Positions 20,600 to 30,737 of a stretch of 64,000 bases of DNA are shown one piece after another. The stretch spans positions 2,356,001 to 2,420,000 of the forward strand of contig JBANDB010000004.1 in assembly GCA_037576215.1 (NCBI GenBank), given 5' to 3'. The number at the start of each line of letters is the position of its first letter. Position 1 is the first letter of the stretch. Position numbers and translations under genes: made by a program. The notes beneath the pieces were generated by a model. The model worked only from the letters and a program-made list of their open reading frames with translations. It was not told the origin of the DNA and searched no databases. The DNA comes from Armillaria gallica (lineage: Eukaryota > Basidiomycota > Agaricomycetes > Agaricales > Physalacriaceae).

Positions 20600-20983
20600 A
20601 TGAGACACCCCTCAGATTCTCCTATCTTAACATCATTCATTAATCTTGATGGTACAAAACGACTTCAGGAGGTACACATCAGATGTGCAGTGGACCGATT
20701 ATATGAGATTGTTTACAGTTTAAGAATGATTAGCTCTTCTTGGCTTGAGGAGATTCATCTGCATGTGAAAGTGTTTACTAAGGAGGACAAATTCCACATG
20801 TTATCCTCTTTTGACATGGACGTTTGCCAAGGACACTTTCCAACTCTGCTCATCTTCGGTGTGCACGTCGATCCATGGTCTTCTGAAGACAACTGCTTTT
20901 TCTGTCACAATTATATTTTTCAGAAGAATGTGATGATATCTGTGGCATACCTGTGGGAAGCAAAGAAGCTTAAGTACTTTTAG
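20600..20983 (+). pseudogene. Possible remnant of an LRR/F-box-type protein
   Basis: 127 codons with alternating Leu/Ile/Val spacing (LQEVHIRCAV, LEEIHLHVKV, FPTLLIFGVHV). The pattern is reminiscent of the LRR region of the many F-box-like proteins of mushrooms. No F-box or neighbouring exon was found and the surrounding sequence is decayed. Low confidence; it could be a chance frame. Confidence 0.25.
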
Positions 20984-22145
20984 GGCCCAGATGAAAAACA
21001 AGATTTGAGTGATGTCTTCCTTTTGGAAACAGGTAGCTGTTTTAGAGTATGAATGCAGGAGAGGCAAAATGGCCGATGATGGATAGTCAGGAAGAGACAG
21101 AAACATCCTAGAACCAGCTGCCAGACATTTACTTGATTATGGAACTTGTAAATGGCTTCATATAGCATGTGAAACCATCACCTGGCCCCTTAAGATTTTA
21201 ATCAAGCTTCAATCAACTTCTGTGAGACTCTCCCAGTCCAACTACCATGTGAACCAGATGTGCCAATGTTCTAAAGGATGCAATGTCCTGACTCCTGCTT
21301 AGAATGATATTTATGCAACACATGACACTATCTTCAGCACCACACAGTTTCATAAGCAAGTTACATATGAGTACTAAGAAGTAACAGTCTCGAACCCAGC
21401 AATCATGAAGTATACAGAACAAAAACCGAGGAAAAACTGCTTACCACAGCAACAATTCATTCTATGACCATGGGTAAGCACTTCCAAACAGGCAAAATTT
21501 CACATGCACCACATCAATAGTTACTTTTGATCAGAACTTGAGGCCAGTGAATCCAAGCTCACAGTTCCGAGGAAAGTTTGACGCTTGGAAGAGACCAAAT
21601 TAGTGTTGCAGTAGTAATGGGCTATATTACAACTGCAGCTTACATGGCCTATAAAGAACACATCTTCTCTCACTATAAGATCAAATTGCACCAACAATCA
21701 TCGCGGCAGTATCAGGGAGATGTCATGTTACTGTATGAAGGAAGAAGAGGAAAGGAAGAGAAAATCAAGCATGAAACACCCAGTCTATATAGACAGATTA
21801 TTGCAAACAGGCGAAACTGCTGTGACACAGTCTTGGGGAAATATGGAGAGAGGTATGTTTGGACCAGAAGCTAGGGATGCCCACTGTACCTGTACATACG
21901 GTGGATGCAGGTACCATATATATAGGCCTGTACCCATACCGTTGGCGGTCTGAAAACCAATTTTTATAGCCATATTTGTATGGGTACCATACGAGTAGGC
22001 CAAATTTGTGCCAATATCTGTTCTTTTTGGTATGTAATGAGTTAGATTAATGAAACAAATCGTTTTAGCTATAAAACTCACCTGCCCTAGGACATCATGC
22101 TCCTCTATGACCTCCGTATATGGAATACGGTACGGGATATGGGCC
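20984..22145. other. No gene seen; host sequence of the Gypsy-2 insertion
   Basis: Short ORFs only. From 21890 there are repeated GTACCATA/TACGG motifs around the Gypsy-2 target, which continue at 30566 (ACTGTACCG), so Gypsy-2 probably entered another small repeat. Confidence 0.35.
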
Positions 22146-22150
22146 AAACC
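22146..22150. repeat. 5-bp target-site duplication of Gypsy-2, left copy
   Basis: AAACC, repeated at 30561-30565. Confidence 0.95.
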
Positions 22151-22549
22151 TATTAGACCTGAATCCTATCAATGACAAACAACGGCTGTCTCGCGTTCGG
22201 GCAGTCACCGATGTTATCGTTGTAGGTGATTCGGCTAAGCTTTTAGTTTCTTGGCCAAGTATTAGACGATAGTTTCAGTATGGATTAAAGTTAGTTCGAG
22301 GCTCCCGTACATGAAGTGAGAACTACTGTTTAAGTACGAAAGGTGAGGGTTTAATAATAAGGCGTGCGTGAATGGTGGATAACGAAGTACAAGGACTTGG
22401 AGCCGCAGCATGCTGTATCGAAGCGAGAGCATGGCATCTTGAGAGATAACATGGGAACGTTGCGTGGTTACCCCTATAGATGGCGGCCTGGATCGGTCCG
22501 GAGTGAAGATAAGATAAGATAAGATGGAAAAAATGAATAAATCGTAACA
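22151..22549 (-). repeat. Gypsy-2 3' LTR
   Basis: 399 bp. On the - strand it starts TGTTACG and ends CTAATA, so it ends in TA instead of the usual CA. The target duplication fixes both borders. Two mismatches to the other LTR, both at CpG sites. Confidence 0.93.
22507..22522. promoter_or_regulatory. Triple AGATAA motif in the Gypsy-2 LTR
   Basis: Three overlapping AGATAA units (WGATAR, the fungal GATA-factor site) lie in the U3 part near the LTR start. The same run is at 30518-30533 in the 5' LTR. They may link expression to GATA regulators such as nitrogen or light factors; this is inference from the motif only. Confidence 0.4.
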
Positions 22550-22559
22550 TTACCCCCTC
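22550..22559 (-). other. Polypurine tract of Gypsy-2
   Basis: On the - strand GAGGGGGTAA abuts the 3' LTR, matching GAGGGGGTGA of Gypsy-1. Confidence 0.75.
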
Positions 22560-22584
22560 ATTAAGGCAGGCGTCCCGACTGCCG

Positions 22585-25500
22585 TTAAGGCTCCCCTAGG
22601 GAGATTCTCGGTATTTGGATTTGCTCATCTGGTCCCTTGGTATCCATTGATGGATCATCGGCGCCTCCCAGTAAATCCCAGAGCTCATTTTGATCGTACC
22701 ACACCTTTTCCCCTGTCGTTTTGTCCGTGTATGACTGCCAGTCCGGTTGATATGTGTCTGCGTCCACGTTGTCGACGTGTTCGGCAAGGAACTCTTCGAT
22801 GAGTTCTTCGGCATCCATATCGTCCTCCCGAACCCAGCTGTTTGATTCTGGTCCATAGCCCTTCCATTTGACGAAGTAGTCTGTCCTCGTGCCCGGTGGT
22901 TCTCCTCTCCGTCCTCGTACTCGTCGATGTCTGATGTCTAAGACTTTCTCGACTTCGTAGAGTTCATCACCATCTATAAGGTCTGGTGGTGGAGGGGGTG
23001 GTTGTTCTTGGTTGGGGAACGCCGGAGGGGTATACGGTGTGAGTAGCGACTCGTTGAAGGTTGGGTGAATCTTCCAATTGGCTGGTAGGGCGAGGGTATA
23101 TGCTGAGGCACCCTTCTTTTCTTTGATTTTGAAGGGGCCTGTTCGCTTATCGTCAAGTTTCTTTTTTGGGCGAGGGAGATGGAGATTGGTCGTGTCGAGC
23201 CAAACTTTGTCGCCTTCCTTGTATTCGATGGCTGGGCGTTTCGACTTGTCGTACTGAGCCTTCATCTGTTGTGCAGCCTTCTCAAGGGATTGCTTGGCGG
23301 TGGCGTGGATCTCTTGCATTTTGGAGACGAAGGTGTCGGAGGCTGGGGTACGGAATGGTGCAGAGGTTTTAACTCCCGGTAACACGTCGGGGTTATAGCC
23401 ATAATTGATCTCGAACGGGCTCTTGCCGGTAGAGGAGTGTACGCGGTTATTGTGGGCAAATGTGGCAAGGGAAAGCCATTCTGCCCAATCGGTTTGGAGA
23501 TGATTGACAAACATTCGGAGGTATTTTTCAATTTCTTGATTAACCCTCTCGGTTTGCCCATCCGTTTGGGGGTGATATGCTGTAGAGGCGTTGCCTTTGA
23601 TTTGAAGGAGGTCGTAGAGGTCCTTCATGAACTTGGATACAAACACCGTTCCTCTGTCTGAAATGACGACTTGGGGCATGCCGTGTTTGGCGTATACCTC
23701 GTCGCGTAGAATCTTCGCCCATCCTTCTGACGATAATTCAGTGGAACAGGCAATTGGGATGATCTCCTTGGAGAAGCGGTCAACGATTACGAGAATGGCG
23801 TCGTGACCGTTGCTTGTTGGTAATCCAGTAACCATGTCTACCGAGATATGGGTCCATGGGCGGGAAGGTATTTCATTAGGATGAAGGGGTGCCGCCTTTG
23901 CTTGGGTGCTGCTCTTTGCGCGCTGACAAGTTTCGCAGGCCCGTACGTAGGCTTCGACATCCTTTTTCAACTTCGGCCACCAGAACTCTCGTAGGATGAG
24001 TTCTTTAGTTTTCTCGATGCCCGGATGTCCAGCGGTGATATGGTCGTGGGACCTGGCGATAATCTCTCCTCGGAGTGTATGGTCTCGGGGAACATAGATT
24101 CTGCCGTCGTACCAAACTAGTCCGTCCTTCATCTTCATACCACGATCGTGGCTAACTGAGCCAGCTACTGCAGCGTCCCAGAGATGAGTCTTTCTGGTAG
24201 CCGTCTGGACCTTTTCGTGGGTCTCTTCAAGGGTTGGCATGATCATGGCCCGGAAGTGCTCTGGGGATAATACGACGACTTGGTCGTTATCATCCTGTCC
24301 TTGGTCGTGGTCCGCTCGTCGAGAGAGAAGGTCAGCCTTTCTGTTGGCGGCTCCTGCTTTGTGATGGAGGGTGAAGTGGTACTCAGCGAGTTCAGTGATC
24401 CATCGGGCTTGGCGACGGTTCACCTTCTGGGGCTTTCGGAAGTATTGGAGATTTTGATGGTCTGTCCAGATTTCGAAGTCCTGATATGCGCCCATCAGGT
24501 AGTGCCTCCATTCTTCTAGGGCGAGCATGATGGCCAGGAGTTCCTTGTCGTAGATCTCGTAGTTACGTTCGGTAACAGAGAGAGATTTGGACAAGAACGA
24601 AACTGGTCTCCACTTGCCGTCCTGCTCCTGAGATAATACCGCCCCAATCGCTCCTTCGCTGGCATCTGCTTCCACCCTGAACTTCCCTTCGTTCGTTGGT
24701 ACCGCGAGCACCACGTCTTCGGCCAACTGTTTCTTCAGCTGCTCGAAGGCCTCCTGTTGTGTCTTGCCCCACTTCCACGCGTCATTGCCGGTTAGCTGGG
24801 TCATGGGCTTCACGATTTTGCTATAGTTTTTTATGAAGCGCCGGTAGAAGTTCGTGAAACCCAGGAACGACTGCAATTCCTTCTTCTTGGTTGGCGTCGG
24901 CCAATCGAGGATGCCCCTAATCTTGATGGGGTCCATGCGGATGCTTCCTTCGCTGATGATAACACCCAGGTATTCAGTCTCGAGGACCTCGAATTCACAC
25001 TTCTCGGCCTTGAGGAATAATTTGTGCTTTCGTAGGGTCGCCAGTACTTTGCGCGTGATCTGACGGTGCTCCTCCTTGGTCTTTGACATGATGAGGATAT
25101 CGTCAAGATAAATGGTGACTTTCCCGGAAGCGATGAGGTCTTTGAAGATGTCGTTCATCATCCATTGAAAAGTGGCGGGGGAGTTGGTGAGGCCGAAGAA
25201 CATTACCGTCGGCTCATATAAGCCACGGTTGGTCCTGAAGGCTGCCTTCCATTCATCCCCCGTCTTGATGCGAACGTTGTTATACCCCCACCGTACGTCC
25301 AGCTTGGAGAAATACTTGGCGCCCCGCAGTTTATCCATAAGCTCCGATATCAGAGGAAGCGGGTAGCGATTCTTGATAGTCATTTCGTTAAGCTTTCGGT
25401 AGTCTTGGACAGGCCTTAGCTTCCCATCTTTCTTTTTGACGAAGAAGAACGGGGATGCCATGGGCGACTTGGAGGGGCGTATCCTTCCGCTTTCCAAGTT

Positions 25501-27519
25501 TTCATCTAGGAATTTATCCAGCTCCTCCTGTTCTTCTCGATTGAGCGGGTAGACCTTACAGTCTAGGTTGGCGTTAGCATTCGGAGTGAGTTCGATAGCA
25601 TGGTCCCATGGCTTCTGCTCCGGGAGTTCATCAAAGCTTTCTTTATCGAATAGATCTTTGAAGTCTCTACACCACTCGGGGACCATCTCCTCGAACGTCT
25701 TGGCTTTCTTCTCTGCGTTCGCCTTGGCTGCTAAGTCATTCGCTACGTGTCGCATTGCCCTGATGTGAATGGCTTTTTCGAAGTTCACCGCAAGGATGGT
25801 GTCTCCTTCCTCGAGCTCTTCATCCCATTTGTCATACGGATCTGCATCTGGTAGCGGGATCGGAGTGTGACGGCATTGGCATCGGGCAAAGATTATCTTC
25901 CCGGTTTGCCAGTTGATTAGCGGATTGTGCCTTGCTAGCCAATCATGTCCAAGGAACACATCACGGTCTTTCAGATCAGTGACTGCCAGATCTATGCTTT
26001 CGACGTGGTCTCCGATGGCGAGGCGCAGTTGAGCAAAGGCGGTGATCTGCCCTGCGCTGTTCTTTGACCCATCCGCGTTGTATACCGTGATGGGCGCCGC
26101 CGTAGCACGAGTGGGGATATGGTGGTTTTTGACGAAGGCTCGGTTGATGGCGCTGCTAGTGCAGCCGCTATCAATCAGGGCCGAGGAGGCGATGTCGGTG
26201 CGGGTCCCCGGGATTTCAATCCGAATGTCGGTCGTTAGCGCCTTCTCTCCCCCGCTTAACTGGCAAATGTAGCGTCTGGGCTGTCGGAGCTCCTCCATCC
26301 ATTCTAGGGCGTTGATACGCGTGGCTTCCCTTATTCCGTCAATCATCTCGTCGACTACCTCCTCAACTCTGGTTTTATGGATCCAATTTTTTAGGATAGC
26401 CCTCGCTTCTGACTCTGTCTTGGCCCCCTTGACACCGCGTAACGTCCACTCGGCTCCAAACGGCTTCAGCCACGTGTGTGGGACCTTCTCAGTCTTCGCG
26501 CCGGAACCTGTCGGTTCAGCTACCGTCGACTGGGTCTCCTCAGGTGCTGCAGGGGGTTTTCGGTTAGCGTTCTGACTGCGTCAAAAGCTCGTGTCGTCCT
26601 CGTCATCTGGGATTTCTTCTATTTGTACCTTAGGCCCCCTTTTTACCGCCTGGGCGCTAGCAGCTACCTTTCCTTCGGCTGTCTCGGTCGGGGCTGTTGC
26701 GCATCCAACAGTTTTTGCTTCGTCGGGGACGTCTTCGTCGGGATCGCCCAGGGGGGTCCGGGTCCGTTGACCGTTTCCCTTACCCGCAGGGGGTTCGCAA
26801 ATGTCGCACTGGCGATCAAGTTCCGCCCCTGAGCACGGCTGTACCGCGGTTCGTTGGGACCCCCTTTCTGGGGCCTCAGCCGACCTGGCTCCAGCCGTTG
26901 TCTTGCTGCTGGATAGCGCTTCAGGGCTCTTGCTGCTCTTCGCCTCGTCAGACGAACTAGGGACGGCGACGCTTGGCCCGTCGTTGCGCATGACGTTCGG
27001 GGGCTCCTCCTCTTTCAGCCCGGAGACGGTCATCTCCTTCGCTTGTGCCGTGGCCAAAGGCGGCACTGTCGACCGCTTGAGTATGTTCAGCTCTTCCTTC
27101 GTGGTGTTTCCCTTGCCAGGGACCGCTTCGTCAAGGGAGGCGCTAGGCGCTTGTTCCCTTGCCCCGTCCAGTCGCATATTAAGCGCTGTTATGACAGGTG
27201 GCACTATGGTGGGTGCCTTTTCGTTCAATACTTTCGCTCGCAATGAGTTACTCGTCGAACGTTTAGTCGGTGAGTCGGTTCCGACATCCTGTGTTGATTC
27301 TGTCTTAATTTCGGTTCCGGTAGCGAAGTCGCGAAATGGTATATTCGAATGCGCGTTATTTACTACAGAAGTACAGTGAGCCTTACTAGCAGGCGATATA
27401 GGCGTACCGGATGAAATTAAGTCTGTCGCCGAGTCAGTCGAATCATTTACTGCTCGGCGCCGTCTTTTACCTCCTCGACCTTCGCTCCCGTTTTCTCGTT
27501 CGTTGCTACATGGTCCCAA
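22585..27519 (-). pseudogene. pol: Gypsy-2 Pol (PR-RT-RH-IN-chromodomain) with one TGA
   Basis: One frame of about 1645 codons with a single in-frame TGA at 26581-26583, where Gypsy-1 reads Arg. Order: a Ser/Thr-rich leader; aspartic protease (LIDSGCTSS); reverse transcriptase (YLDD at 25099-25110); RNase H (EADAS, DKEL, TDHQ); integrase with a complete HHCC finger (H..H, CETC), SVDMVTG, SDRG and ERVNQE; a GPF/Y-like stretch; and a chromodomain ending in an intact helix, after which a tail of about 60 residues continues to TAA at 22585. The frame is -1 to gag and overlaps it by 73 nt. Without the stop it would be a complete polyprotein. Readthrough or a pseudogene state cannot be told apart here. 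Confidence 0.9.
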
Positions 27520-28658
27520 TAGTAGGCTACGTGCCTAAGGTGTTCTTCCTTTGTCTTGGGCCATTTGGGGCAATCCCGTTTGAAGTGTCCTATCTCGCCG
27601 CAGCCGAAGCATTTTGCTTTGGCGCGTACTGCATCGATGTCCATGGGCTTTCCTTGCCCTCCATAAATCGTACCAGTTCCCGTCACTTTTTCTGGGACAC
27701 TGCTCTGTTGTTGGTTTCCCTTTGTCGTCGGGACGGTGTTCGTCTTCTCCTGTTGCTTCCATCCAGTCACCTTTCCCCCGTGCTGCTCTGCCTTCTTCGT
27801 CCGCCAGTTATGGTCGATGCGCAATATCCTTCGCTTCCACGCGTAGTAGTCGTTGGGGAGTTCGGCGTCTGACGCATAGATGATGTCCTTGGTCGAGGAG
27901 CAGCATGCCTTCTTCAGTTGGGCTACCATCATCCTGTCGTTGCCCAGGTTTCCTGCCTCAAAGGCCAGCGACTCGAATTGCTGGAAGAATAGGTCGCCGT
28001 CTGCGAATTGACTCTGTCTGAGTGCCTCCCACTGTGCGTGCTTGATTTCGGCATTGGCATCCTTCCAGAACCTTTTCCTGACTTCCTCGATGAATTCCTC
28101 GTAGGCCGGGTAGAATTGAAACCCCTGAGGGTCCCTTCCTAGGGCCCGTGCGCACAGCTCCCACCAAACCTGTGCCTCCCCGCCGAAGCGTGATGCGCAG
28201 AAGATAACTTTATGAGGGTGGTAGTAGAAGTGTGTCGGAAAGATGGAGAAGTACATGTCGCATTGGGAAAAGAACCGCGCAATGTCACTGGAGCCGCCGT
28301 TAAAGTTTTCAGGTACCTTGACCATTTCCGGCTTCAACGAAGCCCAGGGTCCTGGGTTGTTCGCATCGAGGACCCAGGGGGCTGGGGATCGGGTGGTCCC
28401 GGCGGCGGCGGGTATCGCGGAGGTACGTACCTCCGAGGAGGAGGGGGCGGAGGTGGAGGTCCTGCTGGGGGGGCTGGCGGAGGTAACGACGGCACCGGTG
28501 GTTGGGTAGGTACTTGGGGAACATTTGATGGTCCGGCACCATTGTCGTTGCCTGTTACCGCGGCAGCGAAGAGTCGGGATGTCGTTCCCATGCCCGGCGG
28601 TCCGTATCTGCGGGGGTAGGCATAACTCGGCTGGGCGGGTGCGTAACTTGGTTCCCAC
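27447..28658 (-). CDS. gag: Gypsy-2 Gag
   Basis: 403 codons; the first about 110 overlap ORF B in another frame and are Ser/Pro-rich. The conserved part starts near PENFNGG and contains GEAQVWWE and YEEFIEEVRKRFW, as in capsid-type Gag domains. One zinc knuckle (CFGCGEIGHFKRDC) lies near the C-terminus. Gag assembles particles and packages RNA. Its frame equals that of ORF A, not ORF B, so a frame change between ORF B and gag is implied if they are one protein. Ends TAA at 27447. Confidence 0.85.
   Translation of the reverse strand: MGTKLRTRPAELCLPPQIRTAGHGNDIPTLRCRGNRQRQWCRTIKCSPSTYPTTGAVVTSASPPSRTSTSAPSSSEVRTSAIPAAAGTTRSPAPWVLDANNPGPWASLKPEMVKVPENFNGGSSDIARFFSQCDMYFSIFPTHFYYHPHKVIFCASRFGGEAQVWWELCARALGRDPQGFQFYPAYEEFIEEVRKRFWKDANAEIKHAQWEALRQSQFADGDLFFQQFESLAFEAGNLGNDRMMVAQLKKACCSSTKDIIYASDAELPNDYYAWKRRILRIDHNWRTKKAEQHGGKVTGWKQQEKTNTVPTTKGNQQQSSVPEKVTGTGTIYGGQGKPMDIDAVRAKAKCFGCGEIGHFKRDCPKWPKTKEEHLRHVAYYWDHVATNEKTGAKVEEVKDGAEQ
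27463..27473 (-). promoter_or_regulatory. Candidate gag-pol -1 frameshift site of Gypsy-2
   Basis: On the - strand GAGGTAAAAGA, identical to the Gypsy-1 site and at the same place within the gag/pol overlap. In the gag frame it reads GAG GTA AAA, in the pol frame GGT AAA AGA. Confidence 0.45.
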
Positions 28659-29959
28659 CTCGGGTAATCGGGCACAGGGGCTCGCGGAGCCGGTACTGGC
28701 GGTTCGTCATCCATTGGTTCCGGCGAGTCTGCTACCGGTGGCAAGTCAAGCTGGGGACGTTGGTACCTGGCGGGTACCTCGACATGGCGATCTTGATGGA
28801 TCATATTATAAGCGACACAGGCAAAATGGGCGGCTTCTTCATTCAATATATATCTGTATCCGTAATGCGCATAGTCCCTTCCTGCCGGTGTCAGGGCCCA
28901 GTCGGAGTCTGATAATAATTCCTCCCTGAAATGATCAAAGAGTTCCTCTAGGGCGGCGGCGAGGAGGACGGCGGGGACCTCGATCAGTTTCCCTGTCGAG
29001 AGCAGGTACAGGGCCCGCGCGATGGTTATCGGGGTGGTCGGCTGGGGGAGTGCTCGGGACGACTGGCGAGGGGACTGGCGAGGGAGATGGGCTTCGCCCT
29101 TCGAGTATCCCGTTGACGTACTCCTCGGGCAGGAGTCGCTCGGTTGCTGTGTCTGAGGCGGGGGCGGAGTAGTAGATGGTTTCTCCCCTGCTGTCGATCT
29201 GCAGGATCCTTCTTGTGCGCTCTTCATCGACTCCTGTGAGCTCTTCCTCGGGCTCCGTCTCCATCTCCCTTCTATCTCTCCTGTAGAAGTCGACTTCGAC
29301 GACAGAGATCCGGGGTTCCCTTCTTCTCCTTGGAACGTCGAGCCTGGCCTCGGGATCCGGGGTTCCTCGCGGAGGGAACTCGGGCGTCGAAGGCTGTCTG
29401 TCGGAGACCGGGGGAGTGGGAGATCGGGTCGTGATTCGTACCGGGGTATCCCAGTAGTGGGGATTGGCATAGGGGTTTGGGTGGTAGTCGAAGAAGGCAG
29501 TGGTGGGGAGGTTGAGGTTGTCCCAGACGAGATCGAGCTCGGAAGTGGAACCGACGCGAATTTCGTAGGGATCGGGGGCGACTGCTGGTATTCTGTCATT
29601 CCCAGAACGACTGCTGGTAGGTGGCTCTGCGGCTGGGGATGTTCCTGAGCCTGTTCGCTCCAGGCCGAGTCGTACGAGGTACCTGGCCAGGTCTGCAGCG
29701 GTGGCAACGTTTCGTGCTGCCGGATGGGGGGTAGCGCCGGCGGAATCGTGCGGGGAAGGGGGGTTGGTAGATAGCTCGATGCGAGGGGTTCCTGCTCCTG
29801 AACGTCCTCCATCGCTTCTCTCTTGAACGCCGACTTCCACCTCCCTAAGAACGTCTTCCTCGTTTCGCTCGTCGTTGCTAGGCTGCTGGTTGACGGGGAC
29901 GAACCTACGCGGTAGGGGTGGGTAGAAGTGCGCTGGCGGTGGCTGCTGTGGGATGACAT
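28334..29959 (-). CDS. Gypsy-2 ORF B: +1-frame ORF overlapping ORF A
   Basis: 541 codons, +1 relative to ORF A. The first two thirds are Ser/Pro/Thr-rich. Residues about 320-420 look like a folded domain (alternating hydrophobic/charged residues, with aromatic clusters HYGYRY and ACVAYNM). A Pro-rich tail follows that contains the TTSRLFAA block shared with Gypsy-1 ORF B. The folded part lies beyond the end of ORF A, so it is read only in this frame. It may be the N-terminal (matrix-like) part of Gag, reached from ORF A by frameshift or by internal initiation. No database family is recognised. Confidence 0.5.
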   Translation of the reverse strand: MSSHSSHRQRTSTHPYRVGSSPSTSSLATTSETRKTFLGRWKSAFKREAMEDVQEQEPLASSYLPTPLPRTIPPALPPIRQHETLPPLQTWPGTSYDSAWSEQAQEHPQPQSHLPAVVLGMTEYQQSPPIPTKFASVPLPSSISSGTTSTSPPLPSSTTTQTPMPIPTTGIPRYESRPDLPLPRSPTDSLRRPSSLREEPRIPRPGSTFQGEEGNPGSLSSKSTSTGEIEGRWRRSPRKSSQESMKSAQEGSCRSTAGEKPSTTPPPPQTQQPSDSCPRSTSTGYSKGEAHLPRQSPRQSSRALPQPTTPITIARALYLLSTGKLIEVPAVLLAAALEELFDHFREELLSDSDWALTPAGRDYAHYGYRYILNEEAAHFACVAYNMIHQDRHVEVPARYQRPQLDLPPVADSPEPMDDEPPVPAPRAPVPDYPRWEPSYAPAQPSYAYPRRYGPPGMGTTSRLFAAAVTGNDNGAGPSNVPQVPTQPPVPSLPPPAPPAGPPPPPPPPRRYVPPRYPPPPGPPDPQPPGSSMRTTQDPGLR

Positions 29960-30116
29960 AGTTTACGGGTGGTGGGGGATATTGGATTCTTCTGTTGCGC
30001 CTTTGGCGAGTGGTCCTTTGGTAGTGTATGATAGCTAGTATAAGCGTTGCTGCGAAGAACGCTAGCCCGACGCCGAGGTATACTGCGGATAATAGGATTT
30101 CGAGCGTCGTCGACAT
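28935..30116 (-). CDS. Gypsy-2 ORF A: N-terminal membrane segment, Pro-rich
   Basis: 393 codons starting 46 nt inside the 5' LTR border. Residues about 8-31 form one membrane-type helix, followed by an Arg-rich stretch (TTRQRRNRR), a Pro-rich segment and a long polar region. The last part is low-complexity Pro/Arg, so the useful part of the frame may end earlier, where ORF B becomes domain-like. The same organisation in Gypsy-1 (5790) supports a real function, perhaps membrane anchoring of the Gag precursor; that function is a guess. Confidence 0.55.
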   Translation of the reverse strand: MSTTLEILLSAVYLGVGLAFFAATLILAIIHYQRTTRQRRNRRIQYPPPPVNYVIPQQPPPAHFYPPLPRRFVPVNQQPSNDERNEEDVLREVEVGVQERSDGGRSGAGTPRIELSTNPPSPHDSAGATPHPAARNVATAADLARYLVRLGLERTGSGTSPAAEPPTSSRSGNDRIPAVAPDPYEIRVGSTSELDLVWDNLNLPTTAFFDYHPNPYANPHYWDTPVRITTRSPTPPVSDRQPSTPEFPPRGTPDPEARLDVPRRRREPRISVVEVDFYRRDRREMETEPEEELTGVDEERTRRILQIDSRGETIYYSAPASDTATERLLPEEYVNGILEGRSPSPSPVPSPVVPSTPPADHPDNHRAGPVPALDRETDRGPRRPPRRRPRGTL

Positions 30117-30147
30117 CTGTTGGCTCCGGTTAGGGAGCAGAGGGTAA

Positions 30148-30160
30148 AGCCTCGAACTAA
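30148..30160 (-). other. Self-priming primer-binding site of Gypsy-2
   Basis: On the - strand TTAGTTCGAGGCT, next to the 5' LTR border. It is the exact reverse complement of the RNA segment encoded at 30302-30314 inside the LTR. Same logic and position as in Gypsy-1, with different bases that keep the pairing. Confidence 0.75.
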
Positions 30161-30161
30161 T

Positions 30162-30560
30162 TATTAGACCTGAATCCTATCAATGACAAACAACGGCTGT
30201 CTCGCGTTCGGGCAGTCACCGATGTTATCGTTGTAGGTGATTCGGCTAAGCTTTTAGTTTCTTGGCCAAGTATTAGACGATAGTTTCAGTATGGATTAAA
30301 GTTAGTTCGAGGCTCCCGTACATGAAGTGAGAACTACTGTTTAAGTACGAAAGGTGAGGGTTTAATAATAAGGCGTGCGTGAATGGTGGATAACGAAGTA
30401 CAAGGACTTGGAGCCGCAGCATGCTGTATCGAAGCGAGAGCGTGGCATCTTGAGAGATAACATGGGAACGTTGCGTGGTTACCCCTATAGATGGCGGCCC
30501 GGATCGGTCCGGAGTGAAGATAAGATAAGATAAGATGGAAAAAATGAATAAATCGTAACA
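30162..30560 (-). repeat. Gypsy-2 5' LTR
   Basis: 399 bp. A CTTAAA TATA-like motif lies about 30 nt before the segment that pairs with the PBS. The triple AGATAA run is at 30518-30533. Confidence 0.93.
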
Positions 30561-30565
30561 AAACC
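30561..30565. repeat. 5-bp target-site duplication of Gypsy-2, right copy
   Basis: AAACC, identical to 22146-22150. Confidence 0.95.
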
Positions 30566-30737
30566 CATACTGTACCGTCGAGGCTCTTTTACCTTACAGT
30601 GCACGGCCATAACTCATACTAGTGGGTGAGGGCCAATGCATCCGTGTGGCAGGTCCGAGTCCTATGTTTTTTTTTCTTTCATGTCTAATACTATTTATCT
30701 GCTACTTTAATATATATACAAGGCGCTGCACTCACAC

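Larger units (their letters stand above)
22151..30560 (-). mobile_element. Gypsy-2: young, nearly intact Ty3/Gypsy chromovirus
   Basis: An 8410-bp element on the - strand with two 399-bp LTRs that differ at two positions, a 5-bp duplication AAACC, a self-priming PBS and a purine tract. Read on the - strand it has ORF A with a membrane segment, overlapping ORF B, gag with zinc knuckle, and pol with protease, RT, RNase H, integrase and chromodomain. It is clearly related to Gypsy-1 (shared LTR start TGTTACGATTTATTCA, same ORF order) but diverged enough to be a different family. Only one in-frame stop (TGA) was found in pol. LTR similarity marks it as the youngest datable insertion here. Confidence 0.95.
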
